This document shows positions 1-9,608 of a stretch of 64,000 nucleotides of DNA, piece by piece. The first letter of the stretch is position 1; each line of letters opens with the position of its first letter. The notes under the pieces are model-generated. The model was not told where the DNA came from, searched no databases, and was given only the letters and a program-made list of their open reading frames with translations. This DNA comes from Apium graveolens (taxonomy: Eukaryota; Streptophyta; Magnoliopsida; Apiales; Apiaceae). The DNA is taken from the NCBI RefSeq assembly GCF_009905375.1, contig NC_133649.1:225639275-225703274 (forward strand). The letters are read 5' to 3'. The translations under genes and the position numbers were made by a program.

Positions 1-766
1 ACCATTCTCACATGTCAACCAAGCATCTTGATAAGCTTACACGAGCAATTACACGGAAATAAAAGAGAGGCAAACATCAGGGATTAAGGATTAGAAATAT
101 AGGCAAATAAGTAGATCATCCTAAGGTTTCAAATGAAGTTACCTAGCAAATTGGATATCTTCAGAGATTATAAAAATATTGTATAATGTCCAATAAGTCT
201 GCTGAGAGATAAGGAATATCGCCCTTCTTTATCATTACATAAATCTAAGGGCACCCTTTGGTCTTCACAAAATAAAACTGGGACGACAGGAAGTTCAATG
301 AAAAAAATACTGTGTGAATGAGCAATATCTTGACAAAGCACCAAAAACATACTGGTAATATAGAGACTATAAAGTGAATTCCTCAGTGCATTCCGGTTCC
401 CAAGCATTAAACATAAATATAACACATCAAGAATCTAGTGGACATAGATTGTACATGTACGCAAGATAATGAATCTAGTGAACGTAGATTGCATATGTAT
501 GGTAGATAATAAATCTTGTAAACATAAATTCTATATGTATGCTACACTAGATTCCAGCAGAGAATAGTAAATACTTGGCCTTTATTCACCAAGGTAAACT
601 TTCTCAAAGAAAGGCAAACATTTTTTTTGATAATTGCACAACCAAGTATTATGTTGTGAAGTTGTATTTTGTATCGAATTGTAGATAGCATAATTTTTAC
701 CAAAATCACATTCGTAACAGTTAAGTAAGATACATTCAAACACCAAGGGTTTATATATACTTCAGT
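1..766. other. intron 3 or non-coding edge region of the coiled-coil gene
   Basis: This AT-rich stretch lies after the GTAAGT donor of the third exon on the minus strand. The open frames at 168-425 and 542-739 have no recognisable domain and no matching splice signals. The only structure I see is a 40-bp tandem repeat at 431-550. Confidence 0.4.
431..550. repeat. 40-bp tandem repeat, three units
   Basis: Units start at 431, 471 and 511, each with the pattern AATCT-GT-ACATA-ATT-TAT-TA. The third is the most diverged. The repeat lies in the putative third intron of the coiled-coil gene. Confidence 0.75.
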
Positions 767-772
767 ACTTAC

Positions 773-1876
773 TGCTTCTTGTTCATTTCTTCACATATTT
801 CATCCCACTTGATCCTTAGAGAAGACAGCTCTGTCTTCAACCCTTTAATTGAAGCCATCGAATCAGCTACAAAACAAATTAATCAAATAAAATTGAAAAG
901 ATAATACAATTGACATGTATAATGTCAATTAAGTTGCATATCGTACTAAACACATGATGTAGTTGTTTAAGTAAACATCACACGCAATTTCTTCCAATAG
1001 TTGCCTACATAAGCATCGAATAGAACTTCCTTTAAAATTTGCTAAAAGCATGGCATGTTCGGTTGTGTTACCCCTCAAAAAAAAATTATCGTAACTCATT
1101 ACACTTATACTCCCTTCGTCCCAAATTACAAGTCCATTTGACTTTTTACGCGTACTTTAAGACTTATAAAAGTCATAGCTCCGGATAATATTTTCTAAAA
1201 TTTCTTTTCTTGAATTAAAATTTAATATGTATACTTTTACTCAAAAAGAGAAAATTTGAAAAATAACTTGTGGAGCTATCATTTTTATTCATGTTAAAAT
1301 ACGCGTAAAAAATCAAAGCGACTAGTATTTTGGGACGGAGGGAGTAACTCATATTGAACATAACTTACCTGTAATTTAAACGAAAAACAAACTTTAGCAA
1401 CTAAGAAAAACTATTAAATGTTGTAGAATAGGTAAACTAAAGTACACAAAAAAAAAAAAGAACTGCGAAAAATTGGTCAAATTTAAACAATAATCAACCT
1501 AGATACACAATCAACAACAGTATCATCACTTAACTAATAATAAAAAAAATGAAAATATCGAAAAATGAAATTACAAGTAACAGCCATGAATCCGTTAATT
1601 TCGAAATGCAAGTGGTACAAAGTCCCGGTCAATTCCGATTCCCAAACCGCATACTCCGTCTCAATCTCACAACACTTTACAATCTCCGATTCAATTTCTC
1701 TAGTTATCTGATAATTCGATTCAATTTCTTCATTTACCTGTACTTAAAAACATCAATGTAATCATACGATCCACAAAATTACATATATATGTAATGAATG
1801 AATTGAGGTCAATCACCTGATCAAGCATATCTTTAAGAAGAGAGATTTCGCATAAAATGGCGCCGGAATCCTCCAT
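773..1876 (-). CDS. 5' exons of a plant coiled-coil protein of unknown function (partial)
   Basis: Three exons can be joined on the minus strand: 1817-1876 (ATG, 20 codons, ends CAG before GTGATT), 1575-1737 (acceptor after TACAG, ends in phase 1 before GTAATT) and 773-866 (acceptor after TTGTAG, ends in phase 2 before GTAAGT). The joined frame is open for about 105 codons. It begins MEDSGAILCEISLLKDMLDQ and is rich in E, K, L and I with heptad-like spacing, which suggests a coiled coil. From memory it resembles uncharacterised plant proteins with the same start; I know no function for them. The gene continues past the left edge of the window, and I found no convincing fourth exon below position 766. 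Intron 2 carries a Stowaway MITE. Exon borders are inferred from splice consensus and frame continuity. Confidence 0.6.
1110..1344. mobile_element. Stowaway-type MITE (Tc1/mariner-related)
   Basis: A 235-bp element is bounded by the terminal inverted repeats CTCCCTTCGTCCC (1110-1122) and GGGACGGAGGGAG (1332-1344), with a TA duplication at 1108-1109 and 1345-1346. Complementarity continues inward (ACGCGTA motifs and AGCTCC/GGAGCT), so the arms could fold. It has no coding capacity. These are the classic Stowaway termini of plant genomes. It sits in intron 2 of the coiled-coil gene. Confidence 0.92.
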
Positions 1877-2848
1877 TTTTGTGCCTTTCAATTTTTTATT
1901 TTCGCGCCTTTTTATAAGCTTTACCTTGTTACTAACTTACTATTACTATAGACTGGATTCTATTTGGATCGTTGATTTACAAACTGGATATGGGCCGGGT
2001 TGAATCCATATTCTGTTTCATAAATTAACATATTCTGTTTCAGGAAATTGTTGCATTTTGTCATTTTTTTAACAAATCAAATTTTAATACGATAATAAAT
2101 ATATTTTCGACTACTATAAAAGTGACCCTGTTTCCGTCAAATTAATATCAAACCAACCAAATCCAATCATTGTAAACCAAAAAAAAATCGAAATAACTAT
2201 GTTTACCGGTTAAAACAAGTCTAATACAAAATGTAAAATAGTTATAACTTTTGCTATAATTTGAAATTAAAATGTTTTTTTTTGTTGTTAAAATAGAAAT
2301 TCAACCCCAATTTTAGTTTCATTTTACATCCAAATAATTTCTAATTTAACTAATATTTATCTCTCTATTCTAAATTTTATATAAAATTCATTATTGTCCA
2401 TGCCATTTATATGGTATGAATACATAAATGCATCACTGATTTCAAATTTGTTTTCAAATTTGTGATCAAAGTATGCATTTATGCATATTTGTATTTGAGC
2501 ATAGAACCTCTTTGGATATGCATTTATGCATATTTGTATTTGAGCATAGAACATCTTTGGAGTTAAAGATTTTAGCAGTATACCATTTGTAGTATTGCAT
2601 TGAGCTTGCTCTTATAAACGGAAACAAACATGAAAAAACAATCAAATAAACGGGAAGAGTTCTACGTTTTGCTTCAAAAGCAAAGCTAACTCATTCTAGT
2701 TTATTTTGGTATCTTAATGTGTGCCAGTAAAAGGTCACGAGTTCCTTTAGATTAATACAATCAAGCAAATCACTGTCCAGACATAAAACTGAATATTAAG
2801 TTCTTACAGATCACCTTCTGAGAAACACGTAATATTGATCTCCGGAAA
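1877..2848. other. intergenic region between the coiled-coil gene and the P450 gene
   Basis: About 970 bp of AT-rich DNA holds the promoter side of the coiled-coil gene (upstream of 1876) and the 3' side of the P450 gene. I see no coding region. A 45-bp tandem duplication at 2472-2561 is the only clear structure. Confidence 0.6.
2472..2561. repeat. 45-bp tandem duplication
   Basis: Two near-identical 45-bp units (2472-2516 and 2517-2561) each contain TATGCATTTATGCATA followed by TTGTATTTGAGCATAGAAC. The minus-strand open frame through this area only reads the repeat and is not a gene. Confidence 0.85.
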
Positions 2849-4732
2849 TTATGACTGCCGAAGACTCGGTATGGCTACAAGATGATTTGCTCTTGGCATA
2901 GTCAGACCAAAACTTTCATCCATATTTAACCCATTAGGTGATATGCCCAAAGGTAGCTCCCAATCGAAGTTGTGTACCAACTGAGCTACTACCAGTTTTA
3001 TATATACAATGCCCAAGTGTATACCTGGACAACCTCTTCTTCCTGAACCAAAAGGTATAAGTTGAAAACTTTTTCCCCGGAGATCTATGTTAGTACCAAC
3101 AAATCTCTCCGGAAGGAATTCTTCAACATTTCCAGACCAAATTCTAGGGTCTCGTCCTATGCCCCAAGTATTCACAAGAATGCGTGATTTATTTGGTATG
3201 TAATATCCATCTATCAAAATGTCTCTTATCGACTCATGAGGAACTAATAGCGGTGCAACTGGATGCAGTCTCATGCTTTCTTTGACAACCATATCTAGGT
3301 AAATAAGTTTTGATAAATCTGACTCTTCCACAAATTCGCGATTTGGTCTGACGTTCCCAATTTCTTGTTGAACTAGTTTCATCACTCTTGGGTGTCGTAT
3401 AAGTTCTGACATGACCCACTCAATTGCAGTTTGAGAAGTATCAATGGCTGCAAAAAGCATGTCCAAGAGGATTGCTTTGATATTAGATCGATTAATGTTC
3501 TGCGCTAACGGCTCATGAGTACTTGTGGGGTTGTTTCTCAATGATAAAATGGCATCCAAAAAGTCCCTGTTTAGTTTTTCAGAGTCATTAGAAGCATCCA
3601 TTTCATGATCATCAATGATAGTTTCCAAGATTTTGTCTGCTGCCCTGCTAGTAACTTTGAGCCGCCTACTTAATCCCTGATGCCAAAACAAAATAAAATA
3701 GCACTTGAGTGATTCTATATTATTGTTCAGAATAATTTCAAGTTCATGTGCTAGCATGAAGGAGATTTTTTCACTATTTGCTCTTTGTCGAAAATTATTG
3801 CAAAGGCACTTTCTAGATAAGACATTGGATTTTATTTCAGAAATATATATACTTGAATTATATCATTAAATAGAATTGCCAAGAAGATACCAAATGACTA
3901 ACAATTCCTTTTAATCATAACATGTGAATTTCCTTTATGTTTTATGAGATCAAGCAATCAACATATGAAGTAAAACATTGACGTCACCTTCAAATTTTAA
4001 AAAATAAATGTTGTAGTTTTGAAGTCATTTTACCTGAAGATCAAGTGGCCCCAGAATTGGGATAAAATCGGCAATACTGAAGGTTCCCATAATCTCTGCC
4101 AATTCGTGTAATACCTTACTCAAGTTAAACCTGTCATCTCTGCTCTTTCCAAACAACATTCTACAAGTCATATCTTCTATTAGACGCGATACTGTCTCGC
4201 TAAGGTTCACTATGGCACGTGCCTCTGCAGCTTTTTTTAATGACTCCACCACCAGCCTCAGTTCCTCCCTTCTCAGACCCGCCATGGAGTCGATCTTGGT
4301 GGCACTGAGAAACTCCAATGTGCAAAACTTTCTCACGCTGCGCCAGTAGGGGCCATACTGATCACTAAATCCCATTGCTTTGGTGCCATTGGATAAGTAA
4401 TAAGCGGCTTGAGATTTGGGACGGCTAGCAAAAACGGTGTCGTGGGTCTTGAGGAAGAGCTCGGCTGCAGATGGAGATGAGATGATAATGGTAGGGACAG
4501 AGCCAAGGCGGAGGGACATTATGTGACCATATTTTTGTGACAGCTTGTAGAGAGTGCGGGGAGGAAACTTTCCTAACATGTGGAGGTGACCTACAAGCGG
4601 TAAACCAGGAGGACCTGGTGGTAGCTTGCGGCGGCGGAGCGGGGTATTGGTGAAGATGGTTCGGACAAAATGGATGGACGAACAAACCACTCCTACCAGA
4701 ACCAAAAGAACGGTAAAATCGGTGGGAGACAT
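2849..4732 (-). CDS. cytochrome P450 monooxygenase, CYP71 clan (CYP71/CYP736-like)
   Basis: A heme-thiolate monooxygenase expected at the ER membrane, working with NADPH-P450 reductase; the substrate cannot be read from the sequence. Exon 1 is 4034-4732 (233 codons) and exon 2 is 2849-3676 (275 codons plus stop). The phase-0 intron at 3677-4033 (GT-AG, 357 bp) lies where A-type plant P450s usually have their single intron. The 508-residue product has an N-terminal hydrophobic anchor, the hinge PPGPPGLPLVGH, an I-helix AAIDTS motif, the ExxR motif in KESMRLHP, PERF, and the heme loop FGSGRRGCPG with ligand Cys near residue 449. I chose the ATG at 4732 because an upstream in-frame ATG at 4798 adds 22 polar residues before the membrane anchor, unusual for the family. 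The I-helix has Ala where Gly is more common. No break is seen. The subfamily is uncertain. Confidence 0.93.
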
Positions 4733-4887
4733 TTTATAAGTTTTAGTGTTCAGGTTAGTGTTAAGGTTTAACATCAACTTAAAGGGTTTTCGCCACATCT
4801 TAAGTTTACTAACAAGATGCGTGTTATCATTTCACATTTTAGTGAGATGGAGCTTAGCCAAAAGCATATTTGTTCGTATCTTTCTTC

Positions 4888-4897
4888 TATATTTATT
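4888..4897 (-). promoter_or_regulatory. possible TATA box of the P450 gene
   Basis: AATAAATATA on the minus strand lies about 155 bp upstream of the chosen P450 start codon. It is a TATA-like match in AT-rich DNA, so it is weak evidence. Confidence 0.3.
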
Positions 4898-5541
4898 GTT
4901 CAAATTTTAGCCACATAATCTACAACAAATCTACAAATTGGGTGGATCGGTTTGGTTCTCACATATTTAAGGACGGTGATCAAAAATAAAAAAGGACAAA
5001 GACAAAGCCGCCTAACTGCCATAATGTAAGGCCTAACTCTGACCTGATAATTCCTAACTACAAAATCCAATATCTAGATGTTACACTGATGACTAGTTTG
5101 CAACGTGATATTATTAGAAGTTATCGACAACTAGTTTGCGACTTATTAATGATTAGTCCTGGTCCAATTTCAACAACAATGTTCCACCACATCAAGAAAT
5201 GATTAGTCCTGGTCCAATTTCAACAACAATGTTCCACCACATCAAGAAGAACTTCAAACCAGTAAATCAAAATGCTATTATCGACACAAATAACAGTAGC
5301 ATAAAACTACACATATACCAGAGTAATGAAGCCAGTAAATCCTTAACTTCAAATGCAACTGTAACAAAGATACCAAGATGCACACAACCAACCAACATCT
5401 TATTGTTTAAGAAACGGGTAAATTGCAGTAATATATGGCACAAAGTAGTTGAAAACTAAAAATATTTACCAATTAAAATCCAACACCAGAAAAACCATTT
5501 ATGGTCAGTACAACATTTTAGTTTTAATGATTTTTACCCAT
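4898..5541. other. intergenic region between the P450 and dehydrogenase genes
   Basis: Non-coding AT-rich DNA holding the upstream region of the P450 gene and the 3' end region of the dehydrogenase gene. The plus-strand open frame at 5199-5459 has no recognisable domain. A 50-bp tandem duplication at 5149-5248 is the only structure I can support. Confidence 0.5.
5149..5248. repeat. 50-bp tandem duplication
   Basis: Two copies (5149-5198 and 5199-5248) begin ATGATTAGTCCTGGTCC and end CACATCAAGAA with almost no differences, so the duplication is probably recent. Confidence 0.9.
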
Positions 5542-6531
5542 CTACGGCATTTCAGTTGAAGCAGCCACAGAGTGAAGTGAGACATTGTTAAGCCTCTCCA
5601 AGGCCAAAACCAAAGCTTGAATACCCAAATCACCTTCCCCGTGAGCTTGAAGCGAAACATAAAGCTGTTGCGCCAAGGCTAATCCAGGCAACGCAATACC
5701 CATGTTCTGACACTCCCTCAAACAAATCCCTAAATCTTTAACAAAATGATTAACATAAAAGCGGGCCTCGAAATCTCTCTTCAAAATCCTAGTCCCATAA
5801 GAATCAAGTAACTTGGAACCAGCAGCACCCGTCGAAATAGCATCTAAAAACAAAGGTAAGTCCAAACCCGCCTTATACGCATAAATCATTCCTTCGATTA
5901 ATCCAACCATAGTCGATGCAATTGCAACTTGATTAGCTAGTTTCGCAAATTGGCCTTTCCCAGACTCACCCATATAACTAACCTTTCCAAGAAGATTAAA
6001 TATATGAGATAATGTATCTATAACCTTCTTATCGCCTCCGGCAAATATCGAAAGAGTCCCATTGCGGGCCCCACGGTCACCGCCGGAGACCGGAGCGTCG
6101 ATTGAGAAGCAACCTTTGGCGCCTGCATTTTCTGAGATTTCGACGGCTAGAGAGGGGTCGGAGGTTGTCATGTCGACGAGAATTCCACCGGAATTAAGGC
6201 CGGAGAGAGCGCCGGAAGTAGGGTGGAGCATGACATGGCGGACGTCGGAAGGGTAACCTACGATAGAGAAAACGACGTCAGATTGAGAAGCGACGTCAGA
6301 GGGAGATGAGGCCCAGTTAGCACCCAGGTCAAGTAGGGGCCGGGCTTTGGATTGGGTGCGATTGAAGATGGTGAGAGTGTAGCCGGCTTTGAGTAAGTGG
6401 GTGCACATTGAACGACCCATTACGCCAGTACCGATCCAGCCCACACGTGTGGTGGATGCCTCGGTGGTCATGCTGCGGTGGAGATGGGTGGTCGTCGTTT
6501 GGGATATTTTACAAATTAATGGCAGTCTCAT
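5542..6531 (-). CDS. 3-hydroxyisobutyrate dehydrogenase-like protein (beta-hydroxyacid dehydrogenase family)
   Basis: A single 329-codon exon encodes an NAD(P)-dependent beta-hydroxyacid dehydrogenase. The Rossmann motif is GWIGTGVMGRS (about 31-41), the substrate-binding signature is DAPVSGGDRGARNGT (about 145-159), and the catalytic Lys lies in GKGQFAKLAN (Lys197). Length and lack of introns fit the plant group annotated as 3-hydroxyisobutyrate dehydrogenase-like 1, linked to valine breakdown or reduction of related small aldehydes; the true substrate is not shown here. The first 20 residues (many T, S, R, H and K, no acidic residues) could be a mitochondrial transit peptide. A second in-frame Met at residue 21 (6471) is an alternative start, and the nearest TATA box favours it. 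The gene lies downstream of a retrotransposon LTR on the same strand. Confidence 0.93.
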   Translation of the reverse strand: MRLPLICKISQTTTTHLHRSMTTEASTTRVGWIGTGVMGRSMCTHLLKAGYTLTIFNRTQSKARPLLDLGANWASSPSDVASQSDVVFSIVGYPSDVRHVMLHPTSGALSGLNSGGILVDMTTSDPSLAVEISENAGAKGCFSIDAPVSGGDRGARNGTLSIFAGGDKKVIDTLSHIFNLLGKVSYMGESGKGQFAKLANQVAIASTMVGLIEGMIYAYKAGLDLPLFLDAISTGAAGSKLLDSYGTRILKRDFEARFYVNHFVKDLGICLRECQNMGIALPGLALAQQLYVSLQAHGEGDLGIQALVLALERLNNVSLHSVAASTEMP

Positions 6532-6543
6532 TTCATTGTATCC

Positions 6544-6557
6544 GTTTATTTATATTC
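6544..6557 (-). promoter_or_regulatory. TATA-like element just upstream of the dehydrogenase start
   Basis: GAATATAAATAAAC on the minus strand ends 13 bp before the first ATG (6531). A TATA box normally places the transcript start about 30 bp downstream, which here would fall inside the ORF and favour the Met at 6471. Whether this site is host promoter or part of the neighbouring LTR is unclear. Confidence 0.4.
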
Positions 6558-6650
6558 ATGTCTTCTGTTTGATACAAGTCTCCTGCTTGTATGGTAAGGA
6601 CAATCCTAAACGGTAGATTCTGAATCCTTCCTAGGAGAAATCCGTTTCTA

Positions 6651-6916
6651 TGTTGGATACGATGTCGGTGTCATCATGGATATCATTCTCAGGCCTACTC
6701 GGCGAGTCTATCACATAGCTGATATTAGGTTGTGGGCTACATGACCCACTTTGGGTCGTGGTCATCTCAATCTGCTCGAATTATCAAAACTCATATTGGG
6801 TCGTAACTGTAACGACCTACTTTGGGTCATGGCATCACGGGTTTGACAAATCAACTTTAGGACATAATTAACTCAACATTAATTGTGTATTTACGAATTA
6901 ATTTTCATCCATATCA
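6651..6916 (-). repeat. probable 3' LTR (or its U3 part) of the Tat-like element
   Basis: The inner border at 6916 is placed by the polypurine tract that follows it on the minus strand; there the LTR would begin TGATATGG. The outer border is uncertain: TGTTGG at 6651 and TGATAT at 6720 are both possible, and the LTR could reach further towards 6560. The segment contains repeated hairpin-like GACC(C/T)ACTTTGGGTC motifs (near 6741 and 6814). The partner LTR lies outside the window, so no pair comparison is possible. Confidence 0.45.
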
Positions 6917-6932
6917 TTTGCCCCCAACTTTC
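6917..6932 (-). promoter_or_regulatory. polypurine tract of the Tat-like element
   Basis: On the minus strand this reads AAAGTTGGGGGCAAA, immediately before TGATATGG. A G-run tract next to a TG terminus is the plus-strand priming site for reverse transcription. Confidence 0.6.
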
Positions 6933-7221
6933 GGGAAAATTTCTTGAGTTTCGTGGAAGTTATAGTGGTCCAATCGTGACTCAAGAGTAGTTTCGGCCCT
7001 TCTTGGGTTCGGTCATATTTTAAAGTGTGGAGCGGCTTACACATTCACAGTGACTTATTTATTTTTCAAGTGATATTTAACTTTTTAGGTCTTTACCAGG
7101 CTAATTGAATAGTGTTTAATACTAAACCACCCTAATCGAGGCTATACATCGGACGTTGATCACCTTTAACCTTTGTCAAGGTTAATTATAAGGTGAAAGC
7201 CACTAACAGACCTTAATCGAG
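6933..7221. other. start of the Tat 3' untranslated region, non-repetitive
   Basis: AT-rich DNA without coding capacity. From about 7080 it contains degenerate pieces of the TTAATCGAGG-CTAA word that forms the array following it. Confidence 0.5.
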
Positions 7222-7785
7222 GTTAATCGACCTTAAACACGGCTAATCGGCCCTAATCGAGGCTAACTTCAAGATAAAAGCTGTTAATCAGGATCATTGT
7301 AGCCTAACTTTGAGCCAAAGTACGCTAGTTGGCCTTAAACGCGGTTAATTGGCCCTAAACGGGGCTAATTATTGAGCGTACGTTGTTAATTTACCTTAAT
7401 ATAGGATAATTATGAACTACGTTACGCTAATTGGCCTTAAACACAACTAATTGGCCCTAATCGGGGTAATTATTGAACGTAAGTTGTTAATTAACCTTAA
7501 TATGGGCTAAATGTGAACTATATTACGCTAATTTGCCTTAATCGCGGCTAATCGGCCTTAATCTGGGCTAATTATTGAGTGTAAGTTGTTAATTAACCTT
7601 AATAGAGGCTAAATATGAACTATATTACGCCAATTGGCCTTAATCGCGGCTAATCGGCCCTAATCGGGGCTAATTATTGAGCGTAAGTTGTTAATTAACC
7701 TTAATATAGGCTAAATATGAACTATATTACGCTAATTGGCCTTAATCACGGCTAATCGGCCATAATCGGGGATAATTATTGTCTA
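7222..7785. repeat. tandem array A, unit ~102 bp, about five copies
   Basis: Units start at 7324, 7426, 7527, 7629 and 7731 (spacing 101-102 bp), with a more diverged unit before 7324 and a truncated last one. Each unit holds short sub-repeats such as GGCCTTAATCGCGGCTAAT and GGCCCTAATCGGGGCTAAT, then a unique part with GTAAGTTGTTAATTAACC. It lies in the 3' untranslated region of the Tat-like element. Confidence 0.9.
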
Positions 7786-7791
7786 ATTTTC

Positions 7792-7821
7792 ACTAATTAG
7801 CCCTAATTAGGGCTAATTAGT
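7792..7821. repeat. perfect 30-bp palindrome at the end of array A
   Basis: The 30 bases equal their own reverse complement: outer arms ACTAATTAGCCC and GGGCTAATTAGT around a TAATTA centre. It is built from the array A sub-repeat. Confidence 0.95.
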
Positions 7822-7923
7822 AAATCTGAAAATTTCGATTTTTCGGTGAAAATCATCAAAAAATTACGTCCGTGTTTGCCTTGGTGCACCAAAAATTTCA
7901 TTCGTGGTCACGACGGGGGAGCT

Positions 7924-8142
7924 GATTTTCCATTGTCTCAGCAACGGAGGGATAAGGGCTCCTCTAGAGCCTACTCTTCCAAGTCCACTCTTCTGAGATT
8001 TTCCATCGTCTCATCAACGGAAGGATAAGGAGTTCTCTGGAGCCTACTCTTCCAAGTCCACTATTCTGGGATTTTCCATCGTCTAAGCAACGGAGGGATA
8101 AGGGCTCCTCTGGAGCCCACTCTTCTGAGAGATTTGTCTGTG
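7924..8142. repeat. tandem array B, unit 73 bp, three copies
   Basis: Units start at 7924, 7997 and 8070, each beginning GATTTTCCAT(C/T)GTCT and containing AACGGA-GGATAAGG and CTCTGGAGCC. The spacing is exactly 73 bp. It shows no similarity to array A. Confidence 0.9.
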
Positions 8143-8149
8143 GTTGCGA

Positions 8150-8640
8150 TGACCTTTTCTTTTTTTCGTCTTCGTTTAGGCGACGGTGGTCGAGGAGCTC
8201 CCTGGAGGCCACTCGGCCAGAGCTACTCGGCCAGGAGTGGCCACCGTGCCCCCCTTGGCTGAAAATTTTCACCCTTTTTTCGTCACCGTCTAGGCGACAG
8301 TGGCCGAGGGGCTCCCCAGGAGGCCGAGCCACTCGGCCAAAGCTACTCGGCTAGGGGTGGCCATTATGACCCCCTTGGCTGAAAATTTTCACCCTTTTTT
8401 TCGTCGCCGTCTAGGCGACGGTGGCCAAGGGGCTCCCCTGGAGGCCACTCGCCCAGAGCTACTCGGCCAGGGGTGGTCATCATGCCCCCCTTGGCTGAAA
8501 ATTTCACCCTTTTTTTGTCGTTGTCTAGGCGACGGTGGTCGAGGGGCTCCACTAGAGGCCACTCGGCCTGGGGGTGTTTCATGCCCCCCAGCTCGGCTAG
8601 TGGGTGTGATCGTGGCCTCCTTGACTAATTTTTCAAAAAA
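8150..8640. repeat. tandem array C, unit ~114-121 bp, about four copies
   Basis: The anchor GT(C/T)TAGGCGAC occurs at about 8174, 8288, 8409 and 8523, each followed by GGTGG(T/C)CGAGGGGCTCC, GGCCACTCGGCC and a TTTTCACCCTTTTTT block. The array is GC-rich against its surroundings. Open frames on both strands here only read through the repeat. Confidence 0.88.
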
Positions 8641-8752
8641 TCCTTTTATTTTTTGTTGGATGGCTATCTCCTACTCAGTCGGGGCTCCTCTGGAGCCTCA
8701 TTGGCCAACGATACCCGTCCTTAAAGCTTCGGCTTGGTTGTGATTCTCTTAC

Positions 8753-9165
8753 ATGGCTGGAAAGCCTTCAAGTGTAATCTTGCCCTTCCAACTCCACTCT
8801 TCCGAGAGTGTTCGGGGTGACTATCAAGGCTGAAAAGCCTTCAAATATAATCTTACTCTTCCAAGTCCACTTTTCCAAGAGTGTTCGGGGTGACTACCAC
8901 GGTTGAAAAGCCTTCAAATGTAATCTTACTCTTCCGAGTCCACTCTTTCAAGAGTGTTTGGGATGAGTACCATGACTGAAAAGCCTTCAAATGTAATCTT
9001 ACTCTTTCGAGTCAACTCTAACAAGTGTGTTCGGAGTAGGCATCCTAGTCGGCTGAAAAGCCTTCCAATTAGCCTACACGGTTGAGTACACTCTTCCGGA
9101 GGTAAGCGGAGTAGGCGTCCTAGTCGGCTGAAGAGCCTTCCAATAAGCCTACACAACTGAGTTTA
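8753..9165. repeat. tandem array D, unit 73-77 bp, about six copies
   Basis: The anchor AAGCCTTC(A/C)A recurs at about 8761, 8834, 8907, 8980, 9057 and 9132, with ACTCTTCC-AGTCCACTC and GTGTTCGG-GT inside each unit. The first four are spaced 73 bp apart. It decays rightward into unique sequence by about 9300. Confidence 0.88.
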
Positions 9166-9608
9166 CATTGACCCACTTTGATCTTGGTGGTGTTCATAGA
9201 CACTTGTTCGTGACCGTGGACATCTTAGTAGGTTGAGAAGTTTTGATCGTGATTATGGATACTTGGTCGGCTGAAGGCCTTCCCGGGAGGCTACTCAGCC
9301 TCTTCTTCAATGACCTTTGGTTGTGACCGAGGAGGTTCCAACATGGTTGTGGTTGGCCAATAACTCGAGTCTTGAGTTTTTGAACTTCATCTTTTTACTA
9401 ATCTTGACGATTAATGAAGTTAATCTTTGATCAAGGTTAAACCTTGAGTTTTTGGACAACATGTCTCGATCATATTCATGATGGGCCTTGATCATGAATT
9501 ACCACGTTCGTGTTCGTAACGGGCCTTGAACTTCATATAGAATTCCGTTATTTCAAACTCTCTATGATTTTTCAATCCAGAAGGCATTTTCGGTTCTAGT
9601 TTGCTAAG
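9166..9608. other. non-repetitive Tat 3' region
   Basis: No coding sequence recognised. Scattered words of array D (GGCTGAAGGCCTTCC) continue to about 9300, then sequence without visible structure leads to the antisense ORF. Confidence 0.45.

Noticed and set aside
1549..1761. 70-codon plus-strand frame near the first gene
   Set aside because: It is antisense to exon 2 of the coiled-coil gene, which has splice signals and frame continuity on the minus strand.
6720..6916. A 197-bp LTR with perfect TGATAT/ATATCA ends
   Set aside because: The ends match well, but such a short LTR is unlikely for a Tat element and no partner is visible. The outer border is left open between 6651 and 6720 or beyond.
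8300..8743. 147-codon plus-strand and 122-codon minus-strand frames in array C
   Set aside because: They only read through a GC-rich tandem repeat; the peptide repeats with the DNA unit and has no codon-level conservation.
7222..9165. CRISPR array
   Set aside because: The repeats are long, contiguous tandem units without unique spacers, in plant nuclear DNA.
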